DNA from: a virus
Length of the DNA stretch: 64,000 nt
IMG/VR virus record: IMGVR_UViG_3300036771_000052
Coordinates: 33,862-97,861 of that record
Reading direction: 5' to 3' (one strand)
The notes under the pieces were generated by a model, which searched no databases, had not been told where the DNA came from, and was given only the letters and a program-made list of their open reading frames with translations. This document shows positions 16,923 to 23,625 of this stretch, one piece after another. The translations under genes were made by a program, and so were the position numbers. Each line of letters begins with the position of its first letter. Position 1 is the first letter of the stretch.

Positions 16923-16928
16923 ACGTGG

Positions 16929-17072
16929 TCACTCGTCCTCTTCTCCCTCGCCTTGATCTTCCGTCTCATCTGTCTCTTGCTTTTTCTTCCACCATGCCAA
17001 CGCGGCCACCGCAGCCAACACCGCAGCAATCGTTGTTTTAATTCGAGCGTTCACCTTGTGGTTTCCCTTCAT
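16929..17072 (-). CDS. Small membrane protein with acidic tail, 47 aa
   Basis: ATG at 17072 with GGAAGG and TGAGG upstream. A basic N-terminus (MKGNHKVNARIK) and one hydrophobic helix (residues 14-28) are followed by KKK and a strongly acidic end (ETDETEDQGEGEEDE). The charge pattern is that of a small single-pass protein. It lies upstream of, and in the same direction as, the secreted gene at 16585. Confidence 0.5.
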   Translation of the reverse strand: MKGNHKVNARIKTTIAAVLAAVAALAWWKKKQETDETEDQGEGEEDE

Positions 17073-17074
17073 GC

Positions 17075-17110
17075 GCGCCTCACCCTTCCGGGGTGGGGCG
17101 CTCTTTTTTT
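17075..17110 (+). terminator. Rho-independent terminator for rightward transcripts
   Basis: GCGCCTCACCC (17075-17085) pairs with GGGTGGGGCGC (17091-17101, one G-U pair) around a TTCCG loop, followed by TCTTTTTTT. A classic intrinsic terminator that would block late transcription from entering the leftward block. Confidence 0.8.
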
Positions 17111-17183
17111 GTGCCTAAGAGCGGCCTCAGCGAGTGGCCAACATCAACATACCGTGTGGCCAAGATCAGATGGCCACCGGGGG

Positions 17184-17245
17184 TTGGCCGCTATAACGCG
17201 ACCGTGGCCACCCCACGATGGCCACGGTCATGTGATAGCGGCCAA
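17184..17245. repeat. Nested perfect inverted repeat, 62 bases
   Basis: Outer arms TTGGCCGCTAT / ATAGCGGCCAA and inner arms GACCGTGGCCA / TGGCCACGGTC, each 11 bp and perfect, with a 5x5-base interior loop and an 8-base end loop. It sits just after the stop of the leftward gene at 17248. It could be an mRNA-end hairpin, or an operator, since TGGCCA palindromes recur around it. Confidence 0.85.
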
Positions 17246-17247
17246 CA

Positions 17248-17472
17248 CTACCTTGACACGATGGCCACCCTATCCCCCACATAAACCTTCATGGCCACCT
17301 GTTCCGGCCGCATCCCACCACCCATCGCATCTGCGATCGCAACCTTGGCCGCCTCCTCAACCTCATCCCATAGCTTGGTCTGTGTCACCAGGTCCAACAC
17401 CGGGACCCGGATCATCCACCAGCCGTCTTCCTCGAACGCCTCGACCTTGAAGTGGATGAACGGCTCGGTCAT
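17248..17472 (-). CDS. HicB-like small protein
   Basis: 74 residues from the ATG at 17472, which has AGGAG seven bases upstream; the frame is open 18 codons further but without a better start. The order FKVEAFEEDGWWMIRVPVLD, then TKLWDEVEEAAKVAIADAM, is the beta-beta-beta-helix pattern of HicB-type RNase-H-fold antitoxins. No HicA toxin or DNA-binding tail is present nearby, so it is a lone HicB-like domain. Confidence 0.6.
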   Translation of the reverse strand: MTEPFIHFKVEAFEEDGWWMIRVPVLDLVTQTKLWDEVEEAAKVAIADAMGGGMRPEQVAMKVYVGDRVAIVSR

Positions 17473-17491
17473 ACGTGCTCCTGAAGAGAGG

Positions 17492-17524
17492 GACCCCCCG
17501 CCACGTATCCTGTGACGGGGGGTC
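17492..17524. repeat. 9-bp GC-rich hairpin upstream of HicB-like gene
   Basis: GACCCCCCG (17492-17500) pairs with CGGGGGGTC (17516-17524). It lies between the permuted tRNA region and the HicB-like gene on the leftward transcript and may separate or stabilise the two. Confidence 0.55.
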
Positions 17525-17627
17525 ATATTTGGACTCGGCAGCGAGTCGATTTAACATGCGGTGCTGCCATTCCGATGTAACTGCGGAGAATCGCCACCAC
17601 TGTTCACAACAGGTCAGCATGTAATGT

Positions 17628-17707
17628 CAGCGCGTGTTGCCATTGCACCACGGGACCATGTGGAGGTCCCGCCGGGGGTCGAACCCGGAATCTCGCTTAG
17701 ACATAGC
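17628..17707 (-). tRNA. Circularly permuted tRNA gene B (3' half before 5' half)
   Basis: Read on the minus strand. First comes a 3' half: variable loop AGATT, T-stem CCGGG, loop TTCGACC, CCCGG (17688-17672), acceptor strand CGGGACC, discriminator T and an encoded CCA. Three bases later (CAT) starts a 5' half: acceptor strand GGTCCCG (G1 at 17657), T8-G9, then a D-arm GTG-CAATGGCAA-CAC. The two acceptor strands pair in all 7 positions. CGCT at 27-30 pairs with AGCG at 40-43. The anticodon loop cannot be assembled with confidence because the split falls there. No conventional partner exists for either half. Confidence 0.7.
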
Positions 17708-17779
17708 CTGTCGTACTCAGATGCGGCGGATGCAGTTGTCGAGAATCTTAGAGCGTTCCTGAAGAATCTCGGGTTCCTC

Positions 17780-17894
17780 GCCTGCGTCTCTACCAGTTGG
17801 ACTACCATGGCTTGTGAAGTGTTTCTTTGAGTTCCATCACGAGTGATGGAGTGCCACGGGTAGGTCTCGAACCTACACTGTACAGACTCGGTAC
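17780..17894 (-). tRNA. Circularly permuted tRNA gene A (3' half before 5' half)
   Basis: Read on the minus strand. A 3' half (possible anticodon stem GTCTG, T-stem GTAGG, loop TTCGAGA, CCTAC, acceptor strand CCGTGGC, discriminator A) is followed after a 40-base spacer by a 5' half (acceptor GCCATGG with G1 at 17811, T8-A9, D-arm GTC-CAACTGGTAGA-GAC, G26, CAGGC). The acceptor strands pair at all 7 positions with one G-U, and CAGGC pairs with GTCTG with one G-U. The spacer holds a 7-bp hairpin. If C31 is joined to G32 the loop would be GTACCGA, but the anticodon is uncertain. Confidence 0.7.
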
Positions 17895-17944
17895 TGCTTT
17901 TTCTGGAGGATTTTCATCTTGCGCTCTTGCGCAGTACCGAGTCT
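17884..17944. repeat. 14-bp perfect inverted repeat over the 3' half of tRNA A
   Basis: AGACTCGGTACTGC (17884-17897) and GCAGTACCGAGTCT (17931-17944). In the leftward RNA the upstream arm would pair with the very bases that form the anticodon-loop and stem side of tRNA A, so it may guide processing of the 5' end or hold the half in an inactive fold. Confidence 0.8.
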
Positions 17945-17953
17945 AACACAGTC

Positions 17954-18709
17954 CTAGCCGAAAATGTAGTTCAGAACCTTCTCACCGATCACCTGTTCGG
18001 GTGATTCGATGCGCTTCGCTTCCTCCTTCGCCGCATGGACAGCGTTCTTCAGCTTCGTGATACGAGTGAGAATCTGCTCCCGCTCCGAAACAGGCATCGC
18101 ACCGCTGAACTTCACCCGAGTCCATTTGCCTTCAACGACGACTTCCTGGATGGTGACGAACTGTCCGGGTTGTTTATCCGTCGGCTGGAACACGGTGACC
18201 ACTTTCGGCTGTTGCGTCTGCCGCAAAGTAACCACCGGCTTCGACTTGTACACCCCCCGGCCGGAATCCTCCAACGTCCACTCGGTAGACGCCGAAAGCG
18301 TGGGGATGCGGGTGGCGAACGCTCGCAAATCGTCGAGCCTCTTATCCAGCCACAACAGATACGGCACCGGCGCGGCCTTGATGAGAGTCACCTCACCCAC
18401 CACCACATCAGCCTGCGCTTTACCTGATGAGTTGGTGAAATCTCTAGCCGCGGTGACGTCGAACAGTTCCGCCAACTGCTCCCTGGTGGCGTCGATCATC
18501 TCCTTCACTGTGGACTGGACTCGTTGTTCCTCAGGTACGAGTTCGAGTCCACCTTCCGCCGCCGGGGTGTACTCGCCGCGCATACCTTCCATCAATGCGG
18601 TCGGCTTGTCCAGCGCGTGATACCTTTCGGTCAAGCTCCGCATAACGGTTTTGCGGAGCTCACCTTCCTTCCCGACGATCGCGCCGAGAGTTTTCGGTTT
18701 CCCTGCCAT
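17954..18709 (-). CDS. Hypothetical phage protein, 251 aa
   Basis: ATG with AAGGA ten bases upstream. Helical N-terminal half with acidic and basic stretches (QSTVKEMIDATREQLAELFDV), a middle with PVPYLLWLDKRLDDLRAF, a beta-rich part (GRGVYKSKPVVTLRQ) and a C-terminal coiled helix (SEREQILTRITKLKNAVHAAKEEAKRIE). It resembles a soluble protein family seen in actinophage early regions (I recall the label DUF7873), whose function is unknown. It is the gene just before the permuted tRNAs in the leftward transcript. Confidence 0.55.
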   Translation of the reverse strand: MAGKPKTLGAIVGKEGELRKTVMRSLTERYHALDKPTALMEGMRGEYTPAAEGGLELVPEEQRVQSTVKEMIDATREQLAELFDVTAARDFTNSSGKAQADVVVGEVTLIKAAPVPYLLWLDKRLDDLRAFATRIPTLSASTEWTLEDSGRGVYKSKPVVTLRQTQQPKVVTVFQPTDKQPGQFVTIQEVVVEGKWTRVKFSGAMPVSEREQILTRITKLKNAVHAAKEEAKRIESPEQVIGEKVLNYIFG

Positions 18710-18874
18710 CTGTGTTCCTTAATCTTGATCTTGAAGGGGGGGTCGGCGGCGGCAGCAGGACTAAGCTCGCCGGATCAACGGGAACGGGTCATGGCCAGCC
18801 TTTACCCCCGAAGGAATAGCGGAAAAGGAGGTTTTGACGTCCGCCGCCGAAGTCTTGGTACCTACACAGCACAC

Positions 18875-19078
18875 ATGTACGATGCATACATGGGTGAAGA
18901 CATGTCACACCTCGACGGTTACCCGGAGGTGTTTGTCCGCGCGCTCGAACAATGCCTAAACGTCCAAGCGGGACTAGATGCGGTGCTTAACGCCGCGAAA
19001 ACACATACAACCGATCATGCATCCCCGACCACTGAGGAATCTCCACACCCGCAACCTCCTCAAACAGAGGTTCCTTAG
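18875..19078 (+). CDS. Doubtful small ORF against the leftward operon
   Basis: 67 codons from ATG 18875 (other ATGs at 18890 and 18902). The middle, GYPEVFVRALEQCLNVQAGLDAVLNAA, looks like a real helix-rich protein and fills a 277-base gap between leftward genes, but it ends inside the methyltransferase-like gene on the other strand and has only a weak GGGTGAAG ribosome site before ATG 18902. Confidence 0.3.
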   Translation: MYDAYMGEDMSHLDGYPEVFVRALEQCLNVQAGLDAVLNAAKTHTTDHASPTTEESPHPQPPQTEVP

Positions 19079-19670
19079 GACAATCACACGCTCCATCATG
19101 CCAACACGCGCCGGTCCCTAACAGAACATGCATCTTCGGATCACCAGTACACCCCATACAACCTTCGCCAACATAAATGATCGTGTCACCGTCATACAGC
19201 TCCACCGTTTCATGTGGCCAATCCGCGTAGTGTTCCGGCCAACACATAAACAGTGTTCGTTCTCCCTTCCCCACCACATTGGTATGGTCGCCGGTGATGA
19301 CTTCGGTGAAGGTTTCCTCGCGGAGGGTCCAGTCGGAGCCGGGTGGCGGGTTGATGTCATACGCCACCACATCCAACCCCCGCTCTCGGAGAAGAGAGGT
19401 CCAGTAGCCGGCTCCGGCGCCGATCTCGATCAAACCATTCGGGGAGTACTTGATGATCGTGTCCAAAGCTTCATCGTTGGGGATGGCCCACGACCATTGT
19501 TTCCGCATGCTCTGATAGTTGGCTTCCCCTTTAGACACGCATTCGTAACAGTATTCCTCGGGTGCTTTGAGGAGTCGTGTCATGACGGGGATGTGTTCCT
19601 TCTGATGCTCAAACATTTCTTGATAAGCATCGAGGTACGGATTCTTGGTTGCTACCGCTGTGTCAGTCAT
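18987..19670 (-). CDS. SAM-dependent methyltransferase-like protein
   Basis: 227 residues. Class I Rossmann motif I is clear (GLIEIGAGAGYWTSLL, about residue 80) followed by motif II (LDVVAYDINPP, acidic Asp). Later motifs are less typical (TLFMCWPEHYADWP). Several Cys and His near the end (GEGCMGCTGD, GACWHDGACDCP) may bind zinc. The substrate cannot be told. It starts 4 bases into the end of the upstream gene. Confidence 0.7.
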   Translation of the reverse strand: MTDTAVATKNPYLDAYQEMFEHQKEHIPVMTRLLKAPEEYCYECVSKGEANYQSMRKQWSWAIPNDEALDTIIKYSPNGLIEIGAGAGYWTSLLRERGLDVVAYDINPPPGSDWTLREETFTEVITGDHTNVVGKGERTLFMCWPEHYADWPHETVELYDGDTIIYVGEGCMGCTGDPKMHVLLGTGACWHDGACDCPKEPLFEEVAGVEIPQWSGMHDRLYVFSRR

Positions 19671-20524
19671 TCCTCACCTGTGTAGTGGACGACTTGGATC
19701 GCGCCGACTGTGTTGTTGAGGGTCAGCGTGGTGTATTTCCCGGCGGAAAAAATGTACAAAACGTTATGGCCAGTGTGGTCACCAGTATTATCGAACACAA
19801 GATTGCAACCCTGGGGGACAATAATATCTAGAGCGTCTTCGTTGTAGAGGGGACGCAGCCGCAGATAAGAATATTTAGGGGTCCAGTAGTTTCGGGGTTT
19901 CCCGGGGTCCCTTCGGGAGGGAACCCCCCCGCTGTGAAGGAACCCTTGGAACCAACGATGGTATTCGGCTTCGGTTGCGGGTCGGAGCTGTTCCAACACG
20001 TACGCTTTGTCGCGTATGGCGGTTTCTTCCCGTACTGCTTCTAACTCTAGTTTGGCGCGTTCTTTAGCTTCTTGTTCTGTTTTCTCTTTGGCGTCATGAG
20101 CTAGACGAAGCTGTTCTCTTTGTTCTCTGTTCCACCGTTCCCTCTCTTCCGCTCTCTTAACGGACCGCTGTTGGTCTTCCCACCTGCGTATCCATTCTTG
20201 TTCGAAATTCCACCGTTTGTTCTTCTCCATGTGAACAACGAACATGGTAGCCGCGGCGGTGAAGAGTACCCAGATGAGGAGCGCCCACCACGCGAAGCCG
20301 TTGATCACCACACCGGGAATGCAAGCCAGGAACGTTGGTGATACCACCAAAGCTCCTCGACGTATCGTCGCGGTTTTTGATAGTCGCGGCGGCCACACCA
20401 CCGGCGGCGGAACAGGTTTTGCTTCTTCTATCCCGGCGAGACGGTTCCACCGTTCTAGATCCTTTTTGTCATCGTCGGTCAGAAATTTCCGCGGGTCGTC
20501 CTCTCTGTACCCCAGCTCCGCCAT
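19667..20524 (-). CDS. Membrane protein with coiled coil, 285 aa
   Basis: Soluble acidic N-terminus (1-50), two adjacent membrane helices (about 57-76 and 79-98), then a long charged coiled coil (about 100-170, many Arg, Glu, Gln) and a C-terminal 100-residue domain with beta pattern (YLRLRPLYNEDALDIIVPQG, GKYTTLTLNNTVGAIQVVHY). No family recognised. The next leftward gene overlaps its stop. Confidence 0.6.
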   Translation of the reverse strand: MAELGYREDDPRKFLTDDDKKDLERWNRLAGIEEAKPVPPPVVWPPRLSKTATIRRGALVVSPTFLACIPGVVINGFAWWALLIWVLFTAAATMFVVHMEKNKRWNFEQEWIRRWEDQQRSVKRAEERERWNREQREQLRLAHDAKEKTEQEAKERAKLELEAVREETAIRDKAYVLEQLRPATEAEYHRWFQGFLHSGGVPSRRDPGKPRNYWTPKYSYLRLRPLYNEDALDIIVPQGCNLVFDNTGDHTGHNVLYIFSAGKYTTLTLNNTVGAIQVVHYTGEE

Positions 20525-20525
20525 T

Positions 20526-20759
20526 TCATTTGCCTTTACAACTCGGGTCCTGCGGGATCACCTTCAGACCACCATTATCCCATCCGCCGTTAGGGACACT
20601 GTAGAGACGGTTTCCATGGTCGCATGCCGTGGTTACGTTCTCCATGCCGGGGAGCGCGTTCGGGTTCAACTGAATGTACTTCGGTGTGTATGTGGCGTCG
20701 CAGCCGACGAGACAAAGCGTCACCAACACACCCATGGCAAGAATGAAAACATTCATCAT
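20526..20759 (-). CDS. Small lipoprotein
   Basis: 77 residues starting at ATG 20759 within an ATGA overlap. The signal peptide ends in a lipobox (LCLVGC), so the Cys would be lipid-modified and the protein held on the outer face of the membrane. The mature part of about 58 residues has two more Cys (TACDHG, DPSCKG). Phage lipoproteins often block superinfection, but nothing here proves that role. Confidence 0.65.
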   Translation of the reverse strand: MMNVFILAMGVLVTLCLVGCDATYTPKYIQLNPNALPGMENVTTACDHGNRLYSVPNGGWDNGGLKVIPQDPSCKGK

Positions 20760-21070
20760 CCGTCTGGCCACTTCCACTCACCGAGAGGTATCTGAGCGGC
20801 TTTCTCACACGCCTCCGACAAACTCCACGCACGAACGGTTATCTGAAACGGGTCGGACACTTCGCTAGAGTCCTGTGACGGTTCTCCGGGTACTCTCGCG
20901 TAGCTCGCTTGGAGCGTCACGGAGAAGTGGAATTGATGTCCATCCTCCGGACTCTCGTTCTGGTCTTCTAAAGCTTGGCGTTCCGCGGTGACGCGGGGAA
21001 GTCGGCGATCGACAGGACCGGCGCGACGCCGCAACTCCTGAATCGCGCGAACCTTCTCCTTATCACTCAT
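20756..21070 (-). CDS. Hypothetical protein, 104 aa
   Basis: Basic N-terminus (KVRAIQELRRRAGPVDRRLPRV) and a C-terminal domain with HQFHFSVTLQASYARVPGEP and DPFQITVRAWSLSEACEKAAQIPL, a beta-strand plus helix arrangement like small phage proteins that act on nucleic acids or regulators. It overlaps the upstream gene by 4 bases and the lipoprotein by 4. Confidence 0.5.
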   Translation of the reverse strand: MSDKEKVRAIQELRRRAGPVDRRLPRVTAERQALEDQNESPEDGHQFHFSVTLQASYARVPGEPSQDSSEVSDPFQITVRAWSLSEACEKAAQIPLGEWKWPDG

Positions 21071-21342
21071 GACTTGGCCGCTACCTCTTCATCGTGAATT
21101 TCTTGAGCTATAGACAAGACTGTCTTCGCGCAGGTCGCTTGGACTTCTTCCGGCATCTCCGCAAAATGATCCGCAGCGATGAATTCTTTAATCACGTACG
21201 TAGTCCAGCTTGGATAGTCGAGTGCCTCCCAAGCGCGACCTCGATACGCCTTCCTCATCTGTTCTTTCATGAGACCAAGTGAGTTTTGGATATGCTCCAC
21301 TCTGGCTAGTGCTAGCGCTTCTTTGTACCTGTCACTTGACAT
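21067..21342 (-). CDS. Hypothetical helical protein, 91 aa
   Basis: The start is placed at ATG 21342, overlapping the upstream stop; the frame is open 32 codons further but would overlap that gene. The product is helical (SDRYKEALALARVEHIQNSLGLMKEQMRKAYRGR) with one Cys. No family recognised. Confidence 0.5.
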   Translation of the reverse strand: MSSDRYKEALALARVEHIQNSLGLMKEQMRKAYRGRAWEALDYPSWTTYVIKEFIAADHFAEMPEEVQATCAKTVLSIAQEIHDEEVAAKS

Positions 21343-21538
21343 GACCGAGCAGTCTCCCGAGTTCCTCGTTTGGACATATTTCGCCGGGGTCCAAAACAAA
21401 ACTGTGTTCCTGACAGTTACCATGATGATCGAATGCACACGGATTGGGATCGTAGAAGAGCTCTATAAACTCCGAGGGGACGGTGATGTACGCTGTACCA
21501 GCAGTGCTGTGTGTCTTGATCGTGATGTGGTCAGGCAT
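21332..21538 (-). CDS. Hypothetical protein, 68 aa
   Basis: ATG inside the end of the upstream gene. Short beta-rich start (HITIKTHSTAGTAYITVPSEFIELFY) and a His/Cys cluster (CAFDHHGNCQEH) that could bind a metal. Unknown function. Confidence 0.45.
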   Translation of the reverse strand: MPDHITIKTHSTAGTAYITVPSEFIELFYDPNPCAFDHHGNCQEHSFVLDPGEICPNEELGRLLGHVK

Positions 21539-21890
21539 CCCGCGCGTCCCTCCTCGCTTTCATTCGCAAACCATCCTCTACTGTGAATCCATTCACTGTC
21601 ACATTCGGCGCGTACCTCTTAGCGATCTCAATTGCCTCATCAAGCGTGAACTGTCGAGCTTCCCGCCACGACGGTGACCGCGACCACGGCTTAGCTTCTA
21701 GACACCACTTGCCGTGACGGTCAAGCGTATCCGAGGGATTGAAACCGTCGGTGACGGAGTACCAGTCCGCTCCGTCACGGTGGCCTCGGAATTCCACGTA
21801 GATGGTGAAATGGAAATCTCCGGGAACACAAGACACCGCTACCCGCATGACCCGAACTGTCGGTTCAGGTATCTCCACTTCGGATGTCAT
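21531..21890 (-). CDS. Hypothetical protein, paralog of the 22595 gene
   Basis: 119 residues from ATG 21890; the frame extends 18 codons further, into the upstream gene. The first 35 residues (VEIPEPTVRVMRVAVSC, PGDFHFTIYVEFRG) are almost repeated in the 41-residue product at 22595. The rest has WCLEAKPWSRSPSWREARQFTLDEAIEIA. Probably a small beta-alpha protein. Confidence 0.5.
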   Translation of the reverse strand: MTSEVEIPEPTVRVMRVAVSCVPGDFHFTIYVEFRGHRDGADWYSVTDGFNPSDTLDRHGKWCLEAKPWSRSPSWREARQFTLDEAIEIAKRYAPNVTVNGFTVEDGLRMKARRDARDA

Positions 21891-22011
21891 CTTTAGCTTT
21901 CCGTCTCTCCCGGCGATTTGTTCGACGTTTAGCTTTCCTACCACTGCGGATCACCGCGACAGCGTCGGAATGTTTGGAGAACAGAGCCGCTAATTCTTGT
22001 ATCCAGTTCAT
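21865..22011 (-). CDS. Small basic protein, 48 aa
   Basis: ATG 22011 forms an ATGA overlap with the gene upstream. An amphipathic helix (MNWIQELAALFSKHSDAVAV) is followed by a very basic stretch (SGRKAKRRTNRRERRKAKDD), suggesting nucleic-acid binding. A GTG 21 codons upstream is possible but lies inside the preceding gene. Confidence 0.45.
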   Translation of the reverse strand: MNWIQELAALFSKHSDAVAVIRSGRKAKRRTNRRERRKAKDDIRSGDT

Positions 22012-22292
22012 GCGGCGTTTTCCAGCGCCGCTCGACAGAGCTCGGGGGTGTGGGTTTGTGTCGTCACATGCCACCCACGCTTACCGTTCTGCATCCCGGG
22101 GGAAATCATCTCAACCTCATCGAGACAATATTGATATTGTTCATCGATGAGACCCACAACTTTCGTCCCACACCGGTCACACGGTCCATAGGGTTGGACC
22201 ACGGTCCCGGAGGAGCCGTCTACTTGTTCCACGGTGCGCCCGGCGGCGAAGAACGCTTTTACGGACGCTTCGAACAGTTCCTTGTCATCCAT
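22008..22292 (-). CDS. Hypothetical protein with C-x2-C, 94 aa
   Basis: Acidic helical start (MDDKELFEASVKAFFAAGR), then PCDRCGTKVVGLIDEQY, which looks like half of a zinc ribbon, and a single Cys near the end (PELCRAA). Overlaps genes on both sides. Function unknown. Confidence 0.5.
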   Translation of the reverse strand: MDDKELFEASVKAFFAAGRTVEQVDGSSGTVVQPYGPCDRCGTKVVGLIDEQYQYCLDEVEMISPGMQNGKRGWHVTTQTHTPELCRAALENAA

Positions 22293-22602
22293 GAGGTGTC
22301 TCTTCTTTGGTCACTGTTATCGGAATCTTTCTGTCGAAAGCGAGGAGATCGTCCACCGCTTGACACACCGATCGCAGGTATGTGACGAACTCTTGTAAGT
22401 TGACGTGGAGACGTTCGTTCTCTACACGCATCCGAGTGACTTTCTCAACGATCTGATCCACACCGTATGGTGCGGGTACTCCAGCGGCGGTTGCGATCTT
22501 AACTTGCGCTTCACCCATGCGTTCGTTGGCGTCTACGAGGTTCGTGACGAACTCGTTGTCGTTGTGAGGTTGTTGCTTCCAATCTGCGACTGGACTAGTC
22601 AT
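22285..22602 (-). CDS. Hypothetical coiled-coil protein, 105 aa
   Basis: Start placed at ATG 22602 because upstream codons of this frame lie in the neighbouring 22595 and 22707 genes. The product is largely helical (NEFVTNLVDANERMGEAQVKIATAAG, IVEKVTRMRVENERLHVNLQEFVTYLRSVCQAVDDLLAF), probably a coiled coil dimer. Function unknown. Confidence 0.5.
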   Translation of the reverse strand: MTSPVADWKQQPHNDNEFVTNLVDANERMGEAQVKIATAAGVPAPYGVDQIVEKVTRMRVENERLHVNLQEFVTYLRSVCQAVDDLLAFDRKIPITVTKEETPHG

Positions 22603-22720
22603 GCGGCCACACCTTCCGCAAATTACCCCGGTACGCCACGTACAGGGTGAAATGGTATTCCCCGGGGATACAGGACACCGCAACTCGCATCGTCCGAACG
22701 GTCGGTTCAGGTATCTCCAC
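22595..22720 (-). CDS. 41-aa truncated paralog of the 21531 gene
   Basis: GTG 22720 overlaps the upstream stop and the TAG overlaps the next ATG. The product begins VEIPEPTVRTMRVAVSC and continues PGEYHFTLYVAYRG, matching residues 5-38 of the 21531 product with only a few changes, then ends after RKVWPHD. It is a partial gene copy that has kept its frame. Confidence 0.5.
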   Translation of the reverse strand: MEIPEPTVRTMRVAVSCIPGEYHFTLYVAYRGNLRKVWPHD

Positions 22721-23021
22721 AGTCCGACTCCCGAACTTCTTCCCATCTCGATCGAAGGAGCCGAGCTCCCTCTGATTTCAACCGGTCATACAGCGCGACC
22801 GCTTCCACCTCGTGGTTGCAACGCCACACCTTCCCATCATGAAGTACCCCCCAAATGGGGGGACCGTCCTCGTCTATCTCATGCATTTCCACGACAGCTT
22901 TGAGGTCATCAGCGCAGCCGTAGAACGCTTTCTGCGACAAGCCGGTAGTCCGTCTCCCGTACTTGTACCAATTCTGGTAGGTTTCGCGGAGATGCTCGAT
23001 CAGCGGTATCGACTCAGCCAC
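22707..23021 (-). CDS. Hypothetical protein, 104 aa
   Basis: GTG 23021 was chosen because it overlaps the upstream stop; the frame is open to 23057. The product has SIPLIEHLRETYQNWYKYGRR, then CADDLKAVVEMHEIDEDGPPIWG, and a helical basic end. Unknown function. Confidence 0.45.
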   Translation of the reverse strand: MAESIPLIEHLRETYQNWYKYGRRTTGLSQKAFYGCADDLKAVVEMHEIDEDGPPIWGVLHDGKVWRCNHEVEAVALYDRLKSEGARLLRSRWEEVRESDCGDT

Positions 23022-23625
23022 TGTGTGGCTCCCCGACGACGGGTTTCGACACCCCAAGGTCCGCCGCCAATATCCTCACCAGACGTTCCGTCAGCTCCGG
23101 CTGATCAAACCCCGCGTCCCGGAGAATGGTCAGCGCGGTACGTGTCGCGCGCCACAGAGGATCACTATCGTCGTACTCCGGGAACGCCACCGCCGGGGGG
23201 TCATGCGCTGTCACATGGTTAATAAGGTCAGTCGACCAACCCTCCTCGTCTTCTTTGTGGAAGTGGCCGTGACCTTGCCAAAAGTATTGGTACTCCCCCG
23301 GAATCTCCCACTTATGGTCACAGGCGCTGCACTTGTACACCGCGACATGCCGGCTTCCACACACGAGACAGTCAAGGTCGTCGCATCGATCCGGAGTCCG
23401 TGTGGCTTCGCCGCGGATACGGATATTTCCCCCGGCGAAAGCGATACGGCGCGGCTCCCGCGGATCGTGAAGATACACCGCATCCTCCGGCAGCGTGGAC
23501 AACTCGGAATCCATGTCGGCGCCAGTGTCGAACAGTTTCACCGTGTCGTAGCATCCACCATAACGGTGCGCGACGATCCACGCTTCCGCGCTCTCCGACC
23601 ACCAAATCGGCGGCATCCTCGTCAT
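23014..23625 (-). CDS. Hypothetical protein with zinc ribbon, 203 aa
   Basis: ATG 23625 lies in an ATGA overlap. A beta-rich N-terminal half (WWSESAEAWIVAHRYGG, AVYLHDPREPRRIAFAGG) is followed by DCLVCGSRHVAVYKCSACDH, a four-Cys zinc ribbon (about residues 85-105), and a helical C-terminus (LWRATRTALTILRDAGFDQPELTERLVRILA). Perhaps a nucleic-acid or protein-binding accessory factor. Confidence 0.5.
   Translation of the reverse strand: MTRMPPIWWSESAEAWIVAHRYGGCYDTVKLFDTGADMDSELSTLPEDAVYLHDPREPRRIAFAGGNIRIRGEATRTPDRCDDLDCLVCGSRHVAVYKCSACDHKWEIPGEYQYFWQGHGHFHKEDEEGWSTDLINHVTAHDPPAVAFPEYDDSDPLWRATRTALTILRDAGFDQPELTERLVRILAADLGVSKPVVGEPHSG

Noticed and set aside
17614-17808. Minus-strand frame of 64 codons over the tRNA region, and one conventional tRNA using A's 5' half and B's 3' half
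   Set aside because: The frame merely crosses the tRNA halves. As one tRNA the acceptor strands GCCATGG and CGGGACC do not pair, whereas the permuted partners do.
17628-17894. Group I intron or archaeal-type bulge-helix-bulge at the tRNA splits
   Set aside because: The spacers are too short for a group I intron and no two 3-base bulges around a 4-bp helix can be drawn.
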